Of a stretch of 64,000 nt of DNA, positions 47,501 to 57,800 are shown piece by piece. The position numbers and the translations under genes were made by a program. The notes beneath the pieces were generated by a model. That model did no database searches. It was given only the letters and a program-made list of their open reading frames with translations, and was not told where the DNA came from. Numbering within the stretch: the first letter of the stretch is position 1; each line of letters begins with the position of its first letter. Source of the DNA: Helicoverpa zea (taxonomy: Eukaryota; Arthropoda; Insecta; Lepidoptera; Noctuidae); NCBI RefSeq assembly GCF_022581195.2, contig NC_061470.1, forward strand, positions 6,076,001 through 6,140,000, written 5' to 3'.

Positions 47501-49545
47501 CGTCGACCAGCAGCTTGTCCGGTCATATCCTATGGGTAAGTTACTATACCTACTATGTTGCTGTCCACACGGCCTGACTCCTTAGTATCTACAATGAAGA
47601 GATAGTATGATGCGCGGAGTAACCCTCTCTTCAAACGGAGTTGTATCGCACATTCTTTTGTATGTAATGTGTATGTGCAAATATACATATGAGATGATGA
47701 TGCTATGTGAAAATTGGGTTAATTTCATGGTGGTGGTTGAACCATCTGGTGCACCTACGATAGTGTGCTAGTTTTTTTCTTTTATTTTGTTTGATATAAA
47801 GTACGTGACTTAGTATTTACGTTAGTTGTGACAATGTATTCAGCTTTGGTAAGCGAGGAGATGCTGCGAGTGGAGGGTGAGCGCGTGCGCTCGCAGGGCG
47901 ACAACTACTGGCAGACGCGACACCACGCCGAGATCACGCAGATCGTGCTCAGACATCATGCGCTCATCAGGTTAGCACTAACCATCTATTTTATAGAACT
48001 AGAATAAGAATTATTCTTGAAACTGTATTGTAATTGCAAAAATTAAGAACGAAAATTATGTCAACGAATAGATTTATGGGCCAATGGCCCAAGACTTTGG
48101 GATGGTTGGTGTTCTCTAGGGGAGGCCTACTTTTAGCTGTAGGTATACGGAAATAGGCTGATATATTGATGACGAATAGATTAAATACCTCTTTCGGCTG
48201 AATTGACGATAATGACGATGACGAATATATGATCTAAGATTACCTGCAAGAGGTTTCAAATATTTTGCAGGTTGACAGGCGACGTGGAGCAAATGTTCAG
48301 TCTCGCACTCCTCATCAACTTTATGAACAGTTCCATCATCATCTGCTTCTGTGGGTTTTGCTGTGTTGTAAGTACCTATCATACTACATACTATTTGCTA
48401 AACTGATGATTTTAAGCTAGTTGTTTGTTAGAAGTCATTATAATTATGCTTTACAGTTAATCGAAGAGTGGAACGAGGTGGCTTACAAGTCATTCCTAGT
48501 GACTGCGCTTACGCAGACCTGGCTGCTGTGCTGGTACGGACAGAAACTCATCGATTCTGTAAGTTTGACAACCTATTATTATTTTACACCTAACTACCAA
48601 TAACTACCAACTGCCTCGTTGGTCTAGCTGTCGCAAGTGTGGCTGCTGAGCACGAGGTCTCGGGTTCGATTCCCGAGTCGGGCCGAAATCGCTTTGTGGG
48701 TTTTAGAAGACTTTCACAAAGCAGCCCGAAGCCTGGAAGTTGGTGATTGATTCACCCGTGCATCGGAGAGCACGTAAATGTCGGTCCTGCGCCTGATCTC
48801 TTTCCGGTCGTGTCGGATTGCCGTCCCATCGGGCTATGAGAGTGAAGGAATAGGGAGTGCACCTGTGTCTGCGCAAATGCTTGTGCACTATAATATGTCC
48901 TGCGCAGTTGGCTAATCTCCTTACATGAGAACAGCCGCCGTAGCCGATAATCGGCTAGGAGGACATCATCATCATTTTACACCTAAAAATCATGTGCTCT
49001 AATCACCAAACATGCTTAAAGCGGATTGGCTGATTCTTGGATTTATCAAGTCGAGATGTTTCTTTAATTTTGTACTTACTGTTTTGTTTGTTACAGAGCA
49101 AGCGGCTGGCAGATGCGCTGTACGACTGCGGCTGGTACAACGCCTCCAAGAAAGCCAGGAGTGCCGTGCTCATCATGCTGCACAGGTAATTATGGTTCAC
49201 TACATCCACAATTAAATAGATGTTTCAAAATATGAACTGTTCTAGCAAGTGAGAATTTATGGGCAATCGTTTTTCGATTTGCATTTTTTATAGTTGGTAT
49301 TTTATACAATGAATTTTTTATTTTCAGGGCTCAAAAGGGGATTTATGTAACAACTCATGGGTTTTCTGTGATTTCATTGGCTAGTTACAGCACGGTATTT
49401 ATTTTACTTGATATAGTTGGGCGTTGGTAGTTTTATAAAATTGATTTTATCGATAATTTGTATTTTTTTGCAGATTATCAAGACAGCGTGGTCTTACTTC
49501 ACATTGCTTCTGAATTTCTTCAAAGATAAAAGTGCTAATTTGTAG
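41575..49545 (+). CDS. Odorant receptor, insect 7tm_6 family
   Basis: Ligand-binding subunit of an insect olfactory ion channel, expected to pair with Orco in sensory-neuron dendrites. Exons: 41575-41679 (uncertain), 43867-43967, 45424-45584, 46242-46394, 46675-46854, 47383-47535, 47844-47970, 48271-48367, 48457-48558, 49097-49185, 49328-49394, 49474-49545. Phases agree and give 468 residues, or 434 without the doubtful first exon; family members are usually 380-450. Hydrophobic segments include CFGCVVLSMFKSI, CNNALLISFLSPPYFLTLA, YFNVAWDMLFCLFLC, FSLALLINFMNSSIIICF and the last, TAWSYFTLLLNFF, whose YFTLL fits the conserved C-terminus. LTALTQTW-like text with QKLIDS in the eleventh-hour exons is also typical. 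An alternative join, donor after 43970 to acceptor at 45395, is also in phase. Confidence 0.88.
42022..42084 (+). repeat. Truncated dispersed repeat interrupted by a MITE
   Basis: GTTTGTTTGAACGCGCTAAT and GACTACTGGTCCGATTTG match the start of 59235-59420 but stop where the inverted-repeat element at 42085 begins, which suggests nested insertion. Confidence 0.55.
42085..42359. mobile_element. MITE with about 35-bp imperfect terminal inverted repeats
   Basis: The left end (GCGTCTACGCTAG, then CCGAGCACGAGC) is mirrored at the right end (GCTCGTGCTCGG, then CTAGCGTAGACCCGC). The 275-bp body has no ORF and holds further CCGAGCACG/CGTGCTCGG words, so it can fold extensively. Flanking TA/TTAA bases are compatible with a DNA transposon. 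Confidence 0.8.
42359..42606 (+). repeat. Degenerate minisatellite, unit about 35 bp
   Basis: About six to seven units each contain AAGGAAATA, TAGGG(C/G)AGTTCATA and GTACAT. Two units (about 42475-42509 and 42510-42544) are nearly identical; others are shortened or scrambled. It abuts the right end of the MITE directly. Confidence 0.8.
43968..45423 (+). other. Odorant receptor intron with LINE tail
   Basis: Intron between the second and third modelled exons. It is half filled by the LINE 3' UTR at 44190-44930. The remainder is AT-rich. Confidence 0.6.
44190..44930 (+). mobile_element. Non-LTR retrotransposon 3' UTR with (AAT)n tail
   Basis: A GC-rich 700-bp block in AT-rich DNA, opening GCCCCGCAGGGCATCTGAGG and ending in TCGGTCAGAGACATACAAAA followed by AATAATAATAAT. 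No ORF remains. The 3' part recurs in decayed form at 15230-15300. The 3' simple-repeat tail and lack of inverted ends fit a 5'-truncated LINE, probably R1-like; the clade is from memory. Confidence 0.65.
47155..47232 (+). mobile_element. RTE-type LINE 3' tail
   Basis: Encodes NRSQWRALGEAYVQHWTTIG then a stop, the characteristic last residues of RTE ORF2 in Lepidoptera, followed by TGATGATGATG. It lies in an odorant receptor intron. Confidence 0.75.
48075..48175 (+). repeat. Diverged RTE-tail-like fragment
   Basis: GGGGAGGCCTAC and ATAGGCTGATATATTGATGA preserve the order seen at 47155-47232 but with many changes. Low certainty. Confidence 0.4.
48581..48986 (+). mobile_element. Full-length tRNA-derived SINE with 13-bp target-site duplication
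   Basis: The head carries perfect RNA polymerase III promoter boxes: A box TGGTCTAGCTG (48620-48630) and B box GGTTCGATTCC (48663-48673). The body ends in a TCATCATCAT tail. The copy is flanked by identical ATTTTACACCTAA (48581-48593 and 48974-48986). Perfect flanks mean a fairly recent insertion. It sits in the odorant receptor intron 48559-49096; truncated relatives are at 11769-11893 and 12215-12405. Confidence 0.9.
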
Positions 49546-49818
49546 ATGTTTCTCAAACCTAAATCGGGTTTCAATTTGTAGATGTTACGCTTCTTCTTAG
49601 GCATTGAGTAGTAAATAACATGTGTAGAAAATAAGCCTTCATTATATTTTTAAGTTATATCTTACCCAATTTTATGTATAAAGGCGGTGCCTTTTGTGTA
49701 GGTAGTGTTCACAGTAGCCAGCGTAGTGAGAACGTATAGTTTTTTATGCAAACCCAATGATGGTTGTCCATATTTACTGTTAATTTAGAAAAGTAGAGAC
49801 GCCTGCGTATCGATCTTA

Positions 49819-49824
49819 AATAAA
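49819..49824 (+). terminator. Poly(A) signal AATAAA of the odorant receptor
   Basis: AATAAA 274 bp past the receptor stop at 49545; the expected cleavage site is near 49840. This overlaps the end of the SMRTER transcript on the other strand. Confidence 0.6.
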
Positions 49825-49851
49825 ACACAGAAATTAGATTTGCATCTTATT

Positions 49852-49857
49852 TTTATT
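49852..49857 (-). terminator. Poly(A) signal AATAAA of SMRTER
   Basis: Minus-strand AATAAA about 1.99 kb past the SMRTER stop. With the plus-strand signal at 49819 it marks a tail-to-tail gene pair. Confidence 0.5.
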
Positions 49858-51843
49858 GATTTGTCCTCCCAGAAGTTGTTTTTTCGCTTATGTTCGGACT
49901 TACAAGGATTATTTTTTTCTTGGACTACTTACAGTACATTACAACGTTTTATAAAGAAATCACAATGTGTTTGCGACCGGCGCCGCCGCCGCGCCACCCA
50001 TACACTCGCTCAAAGTAAATTTAATCAGTCGTTTTTTACACATAACTCGAAAACATTTACAAAAACACCGCGCGGCTCTAGCGTCGCCTGCACACTTTCA
50101 ACTCATTTGGAACTTGTTTACAATGAGTAGTCGATCAGGAAGGTAGGGTTTATACAGTTGAATGTGGGAGTGTAGTCATAGAACTGACAGTAGAGGGAAT
50201 GCCGCGGTAGGCAGACGGCAGTAGAGCGGCGGGTGCGGTGCACATAACATAAGGCTGCTGTGGCGCGGCGGCGGCGGCAGCTCTCTATATTTATATCGGT
50301 CGACGAGACCCACCTAACTAGAAAACCAAATCAAATCTCTAATTCAACTCTTAGCTAACCTGTATAATTACAAATGCATATACATAATAACCATACACTT
50401 TTACATATGTATATAATTTATATAACTTAGTCTAGTCCGTTAAGGTTACGCTATATGTATAATAAGGGTGTACACAGTTCCCGAGTCGAGTATAGTTTCG
50501 ATTTCGATGAGCTCGGAGACCGTTCCGGACTTCGCTGTGGCGGGCCGATATACACAAACTTTACATTAAACGAACGACAAAATGATATTTACAATACGAA
50601 ATTATAGTAACAAATGATAATTGAACTACGCGTACTCTAACCCTAGTGGATGAGGCGACAGCGAAATCCGAAGCGAAGCGATAAAAAAATGTTCTTAACT
50701 AGAGCGGCGGCTGCTGGCCGCTATTCACATAATATACAAGTTCCTAGAGTGTAGCTACTACTGGACGAAGTCGCGGGCCTAGCCTAGTGTGGTGTCCCCT
50801 GGCGGAGTGGCGATGGAAGACTGGATTAAAAATACACTTCTTATTATTTTATATCGTTTGAATCACCGAAACGTTCGTAATTCTGCCACTTAACATATAG
50901 TGAGGTACTTCAGCGTCACTCAGCGGCAGTGCTACTGATCGCGTGTCGTCACGCGACAAATAATACAAACATGTTCAATAACTAAATAAATAACAATTCA
51001 TAATCGTATTCTCACTAATCGACAGCATTATGTTCATAAGCGTATCGAGCGTCGCGGCGTCGGCGGCTCGGCAGCGCCGCGACATAGTCGTTACTACCGG
51101 ACACTTAAAGCTCTGCCACAACACATGAACGGTATTTAATCCCTGCATTACAAAACAACATATAAATATACAATTTAGTACCATCGTCTATAGTAAACAC
51201 GAGTACATGGGTGTGAGTTCACCAGTTTATTGTTTGCAGTGTCGGATACACGTCACTATCGCAACGGAACGGTACATATTTACATGTTGAGAACGGTGTG
51301 TATATAACGAAACACGACAAACTAACTGAACGCACTATGGACCGTGTATCCTTGGGGTGAGTCCACACCAAACTTTTTGTCACTCCGCTATCTTACTGCT
51401 GGACTTCCAACACCCTTGTTTAGGCAGTGTTATTCAATGCACGATAAATAAACGAAGCATCTTTGCCGGTTTTGCTCGAAATCTTCGGCAGCCATTTTCT
51501 CCTACAATTCTGAAGCTTATTTCCCAAAAATGATCAGCTTATGTGTTGAAGAACGAAGCTTGTCTTGCGCAAAATTTTCACCATTTTTGAGCTGCGTTTT
51601 TTCCTTCTTTTTCTTTGCTGCAGTTTCCCTTATTGTAGTAATGAGTCCTTTTTACTACTTTGAGGCTTGATAAGCTGCTGTATATTTTTCCCCTTTTTTC
51701 AGATATTTCTTTGCTGGATGTTCCTCTATCTTCTTTTTGCTTTTTCTTTTCTGTATATTCCCCTATGTTCTGTTTCTGTGTCGGCAGATAACGGAGTAGT
51801 GGCGACGCTAGCCGGTGGGGTGCGGTCGGGCGGAGGGCGGGCG
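49858..51843 (-). other. Probable SMRTER 3' UTR
   Basis: About 2 kb without a supported exon on either strand, between the SMRTER stop and the first good minus-strand AATAAA. Moderately GC-rich patches near 50200-50280 and 51040-51080 are not open in a convincing frame. Confidence 0.45.
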
Positions 51844-54800
51844 TCAGTCCTCGTCCGACAGCGGCTCGTACTGCGCTGACATCAGCGGCGCCGGCTCGGG
51901 TGGCGGCGGCGGCGCCGGTGCCGCGGCTGGCGCTGGGCTTGCTGACACTGTGCTGTTGGAGGCTGGAAAGAAGAGAATAATGAATAAAGACTTGTGTTTA
52001 TGGAAGCTATTGTAATTTTTTGTATAATCTAAATAAAGGTTTTGTTAATATATTGGAGTGTAATTCAACCACAAAATGATGATACTCTATATCCGTAGAC
52101 CATAAAATAACATTAGCGCAAACGTTTGCGCAGACAGTGACATTTGCGCAAAATTCACGTCACAATTGCGCAAACGAATGATGCATTTGTCATATGCAAT
52201 CAGTCTATTTCAAAAATAAATACTTTATAGCTTAACAATAACATTATCTAACTCTTAATAGTAATACAGTAAAAAATATAGTTAACTTACCATCCCCCGC
52301 GGCCGCAGCAGCAACATTAAGCGCAGAATACGGGTACGCGTACGCCGCAGTGGGGAAGGTGAGCGGTTTACTTCGCTCGTCGGCGTCACTTCGCATCACC
52401 TCCACGATGCGGTTGGTCACGTAGTCGAAGGCGGTCAGGACTCCGCCCCCCGCCCCGCCCACGCTGGAAGCCCCGCCTGAACCACTGCTGGGGGAGGAGC
52501 CTACACAGCTGTAGCGCCGGTTGCTGTTGTTTCTGGAATTAGAATGTTTGGGAAAATTAGCTTAGAGAAGAAAATATAATAGAATAAATATAGCCAAATT
52601 ACCTATCTGCCGCATTAGGCACGTCCTGTATGTAATGGTTGATATAAGGTTGTATGTGTAAATAAATAAACATTAGTATATTTAATTCTGCTTAGCCTAA
52701 TTTCAGCTAGGTAGCAGTAGTTCCTAGAACAGCGATTCTGACACTATCGGATAACTTTTGTTATAAGATCTAGCGTTTTGAAACTCTGAGTAAGAAGATA
52801 TTAAAAAAAAAATTATTTCAAAAAGCTGTCAGCCGTAACATTAAGAGGGTAACAAAAATAAATCGAGAATGAAGAAAGAAGAGATGGGGAGAGATTTTTT
52901 TTTTATTTCTGGTGTTTTTTTGTATATTATTTTTACACATACCTGTTAGCGGGATGGTTGTCTGGCGGCGACACGGGCTCGAGGTAGGGCGCGTGCTTGG
53001 GAGCGTCGCGACGCTTCCACTCCTCCGACGCGTACGCTTCCGAGTTACCCACGCTGAACCGGTTACTGCACACAAATGACATAATGAATAATCTCATAAT
53101 TAAATATAAGACGATTAAATCTCGTAGATACAATAGTGTGATATTAGATATCGATAAATAAAAATCAATATCGGGAAAGCAAAATGACACTTTTCCCATA
53201 TTTTTTCCTTATTTTATTTTATTTTTATAGGAAGCGAACCCAACAAACGTTAGTAAGATTTTACTGTAGAACCAAACATCAACATTGTCCACCTTATTAT
53301 AAAACGTGATCCTAAAAAAGTGTTGGCTTAAGTAGGTATAAACTATCGTCTCGAGCGCAGAGTTATTGTTTTAAACCTTACGTGTGTGTGGCCACAATGT
53401 ATGTGGATATAATGTAATGTATGGGTTGTATATCTGTATGTATGTGTGTGTGCATATATACATACTTGTGGTGCATGACAGAGGTGGTGGGGCTGCAGAA
53501 GTCCCGCGTGATGATGTTGGACGCGAGGTCTCCCAGCTTGATGCTCGTCGTATGTGCGGCAGCCGCGGCCGCCGCTTCCTCTGCCGGCGTTACACCGCGG
53601 TCTGGACGCTCCTGGGGAACATAATTACGTTAATAATAAAAAATAATTTCTTTTTGATCTACTATATAGAAACTTAATTGCTACAAATACACATATGGAT
53701 ATAGACTATGTTAGAAATTAGTTGAAAAACCCACAAGTTCTGAAAGTTGACTTGAGCAGACTCAAATGACTGAAGTAATTGTTTTGTAACAATTTCGTCT
53801 TTTAGGAGGTTAGGTCTTTTTTCAATATAAATTAGCTGGACCGACTAATACAATTTAACGACGAGTAATATAATGTTATACTTTTAGGACCTTACAACAA
53901 ATTATGTAAGCTGGGTTGTTGTATCAAGTTGGTGATTTTTTCAAGCGCGATTAAACTAAGAAAGTAAATACGAGTACTTAAATCTCGCGACAAGCTTTTA
54001 AAAAGTTTAAATTGTGTCAAATTTGAAATGTCGTTATAAGTTGACAGTAAAGTTACAATAAAAGTTTAGTTTTTTCTTTTTAGCGCATTTAAATAAAAGC
54101 TTGTTTTTAAAGATCTTTTTACCTCAATTTTTTTGTTCAGTACACAATTGAAAAGGGCAAAGAACTAACATCACTTACCGGGAACCTCTGGTCGGAGCTC
54201 TGGCTGATCTGGTGTGTGATGATGGCGTCGATGAGCGACGCCGCCGTCAGCGTGCCCTCCGCCGCCCGAGCGCGGGGCTCCGCCCCCGCGCCGCCCGCGG
54301 GGGGCTGCCCCACTGCCACCGACGATACTACTGTGCGACTGGACGAAAAAATACATTCATATAAAAACCATAACCCTTCTTCTGGTATATATTTACTCGG
54401 AATATAAATGGAACCAACCTCTATGAAGTGTGTTTAATTTAGAATCTGAAGGATGAAACAAGGTGTAAATTACGAGAGCAAATTAAGTTTATTTAACGAC
54501 TTCTTTTTCACTCTAAAAACAGCCGAATAATTAAAATTACATCGACATGTGGATATGAACAAAACCTTTTGGGGGAAAAAATGTATCCAGGAAAGTTCCC
54601 TTAAAACAAAACAATTTTTTATGCAAGTTTTAAGGATCCCACAAGGTCCATTAATCTCAATAAAAAAACACAATAGTAGAATACTAACTTGTCTTTCCTC
54701 TCTACATGGTGCGGCGTCTGCGCCCTCGGCTTGGCGGCCGTGCTGTACGTCACCGACTGCACCATGCGACGCTCGCCATCTTGAGACGATACGCTCTGAG

Positions 54801-57800
54801 AAACAAATATATGGGTTAAATATTGAATAATTACTACCTATATAAAAGCAATTTTACAAAAAATACTTATTGTTCAGTGATATTAAGCTTTGATGTGTAT
54901 CAGAAATGAGTTTAATATTTCTATTTCATGTGGGGTTAGCGCATGTTTTTTGTAAAAAATATAGCTCTAAGATAAGTCAATTTAAGTTACATATCTTACA
55001 TACTAGTTGTTGAAAGTTATAAAAAAAAATGTGAATGAACAAGCCTTTTCACGTAACTCATAACAACCTACAACTTTTGGAGTGTTATTGGTCAGCTAAA
55101 ATCTAAAGTTTCTTAAATATATGAAAATGAGTTGATAAACGGCACTTTTCGAACCTCAAAATTACATGATACAGAGTTCAAAAACACCCGCTCTTCACCA
55201 CCACCTATGTGTTTTAACTATCCTATGTATTTGTAGTAATAAGTGAGTAATAAAATTAAATATCAACTGACCATAAGATGTTGATGATGTCTTTCTTGTA
55301 TAATCTGTTGTTGTTGTTGTTGGTGCTGCTGATGTTGTTGCTGTTGTTGTTGTTGCTGCTGTTGCTGTTGTTGCTGTTGCTGCTGTTGGTGTTGTTGCTG
55401 CTGTTGCTGCTGTTGCTGGTGCTGTTGGTGTTGTTGTTCGGCGTGACGCTCTTGCATCGCGTGCTGTATATGAATTATGTATTAGTTTCCACGAAGTCTT
55501 CACAAATATTATATATGTCATATACAATTACTGAGCCTGCAGTGTAACTGTACAAAGCACACTGTGATTCATTACTCAGAAATTACCGAACTAATTTTTT
55601 ATGCGGTTATTACCAACTACCAACCAAGAAAGCCATTCATAAGGAAGCTTTAGTCATATAATAATAACCGTAGCCCTCTTGTACTTGCCCACAATTTAAT
55701 TATTATTTATTGCTGTCTATTTGTTTTCTTTTCTGCAGCATAACTAGTCACGAATGTGGTCAATTTACGGTCATTCCCAATATCCTATCTATCTCTTGTT
55801 GTGCTTACCAGAGATAGGTATTTGACATTACTTCTTCACATGGGGTTAAAGTCAAAATTCAATCCCTAATATCAAATAAACGGATAGGTTATACATATCC
55901 ACCGTTAGTTGTTTAGCAGTGTAATAATATCTAGACTTACGATGGAGTGCTGCATATGCCTGTCGTGTATGATCTGCGCTTGATGCTGTTGCTGGTTCTG
56001 ATGCTGTTGCTGTTGCTCCATCGCGTGACGCTCGTGGATCGCGTGGATCGCGTTTACACTGAAACAATATATTTTATACATATATGTTGGATTATAATGG
56101 TAAAATATAACGTAAGAATGTAAAAATTCGAAATATTTTTTTGTTTACTGTGTAATGTGTTTTACGCAGTAGGTACATCCAGATTTTTTTTGAACTGTTT
56201 CAAACTCTCATTTATCCAAAATTTACTACAAAAGAGCACTTTTTGAACGTACAAAAGGCAGTTTCCAGAACGCCCGTCTTCCTGAGCTTTTTGCTGGGAA
56301 GAAGAAGTGGTGCCATGGATGCCAAATTAAGCTAAGTTTCGAATAGGCATGTTTAAAAAAGTAATCTAGGACTAGGTTACCTCTATGTCAGTAGTGTGAT
56401 ATAAATTAATGGGTAAATACTTACGCTCCCCTCCTCTGTATTTGTATCTGTCTTTCTCTTTCCATGTATTGCTGTTCAGACTGTACTCTTCTGTCCATCA
56501 TTTGCTAGAAATAATAACAATAAATTAATATAAAACTCTTTAGAATTACATTATACATAACTAAAGCTGTAAAAGTAAAATAGTTGAGAAAGGCTTGGCA
56601 ATGACTTATTTATCATTTAACATTTTTATATTACAAAAGGGCACTATATCTCATATTATAGAAACAATATGGTTCAAAACAATATAAAACTATAGAATGT
56701 ATTAAAGACTAGCTGATCCCGCGAACTTCATATCGTTCAAACCTTCCCTGGACCTCTACAAACATTTTAAAACCATAATCAGCTCAATCGGCCCAGCCGT
56801 TCTCGAGTTTTAATCAGACTAACGAACAACAATTCATTTTTATTTATATAGATAGATTAATAAAAACTTACCGGGAATTGAGATCCGAGCGGGAATTTCT
56901 GCGCCATGAATCTGTGAAATGAAAGAAACAAGTGGTGTTAATTCGGCCTTTTTCCTGTTACTATCGCGGTTTGTCATGGACTCACAACATGACCTACCAC
57001 GACATTATGATGTCAATTTGGTTAAATAAAATACCTAATTTAACGACAATTTATAATTAAATTAATATACACATCTGTGTTTCGGGCACGTTAAACTGTA
57101 GGTCCCGGGTGTTATTGAACATCCTTGACAGTCGTTACGGGTAGTCAGAAGCCAGTGAGACTGACACCAGTCTCACCAAGGGGTATCGGGTTGCCCGGGT
57201 AACTGGGTTGAGGAGGTCAGATAGGGCAGTCACTTCTTGTAAACTGCACTGGTACTCAGTTGCATCCGGTTAGACTGGTAGCCGAACCCAACATAGTTGG
57301 GAGAAAGGCTCGGAGGATGATGATCTGTCAGTGATCTGTCTGATGGAGTGTCTTGCCCATACTTCTCCATAGGAAGCTACTTTTGGAATGGGCAACTAGA
57401 ATCAATCGTATCTATATTTTTGACATTCATAAGTGCTAAATGTAAAGGCTTAAATGAAATTAAATAAATTGACTTTGTCTATGTCTGTGGGTGGTAACTT
57501 ATATGTAGACTTAATACTGTAGTGGTACCTGAGATCATGATGCTGCTGCTGCTGCTGCTGCTGCGGCTGCTGCTTGGGCTCGGGCTTGCCGTCGGGCTGC
57601 GAGCCGCGCGGCACCGGCAGCGCCGTCGCTGCTGACGCCACGTCTACTAGCGATGTGAACGCTTCATGACCTGGGGACAATTGATAGCAAATGTTGAAAG
57701 AATGAAGAATGTTAAAAGTGTTTTAAGGTACAATTATGTCACAGTTTTTATAGCCTTTGACGTGCCAACGTCTAATAACTCGATACTACGGGCTGCATGT

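Noticed and set aside
48612..48690. A genuine tRNA gene, suggested by perfect A and B boxes
   Set aside because: No acceptor-stem pairing or cloverleaf follows, and the sequence continues into a SINE body found at two other places.
55278..55547. Plus-strand ORF made almost wholly of leucine
   Set aside because: It is the antisense reading of the SMRTER polyglutamine exon (CTG/TTG repeats); not a gene.
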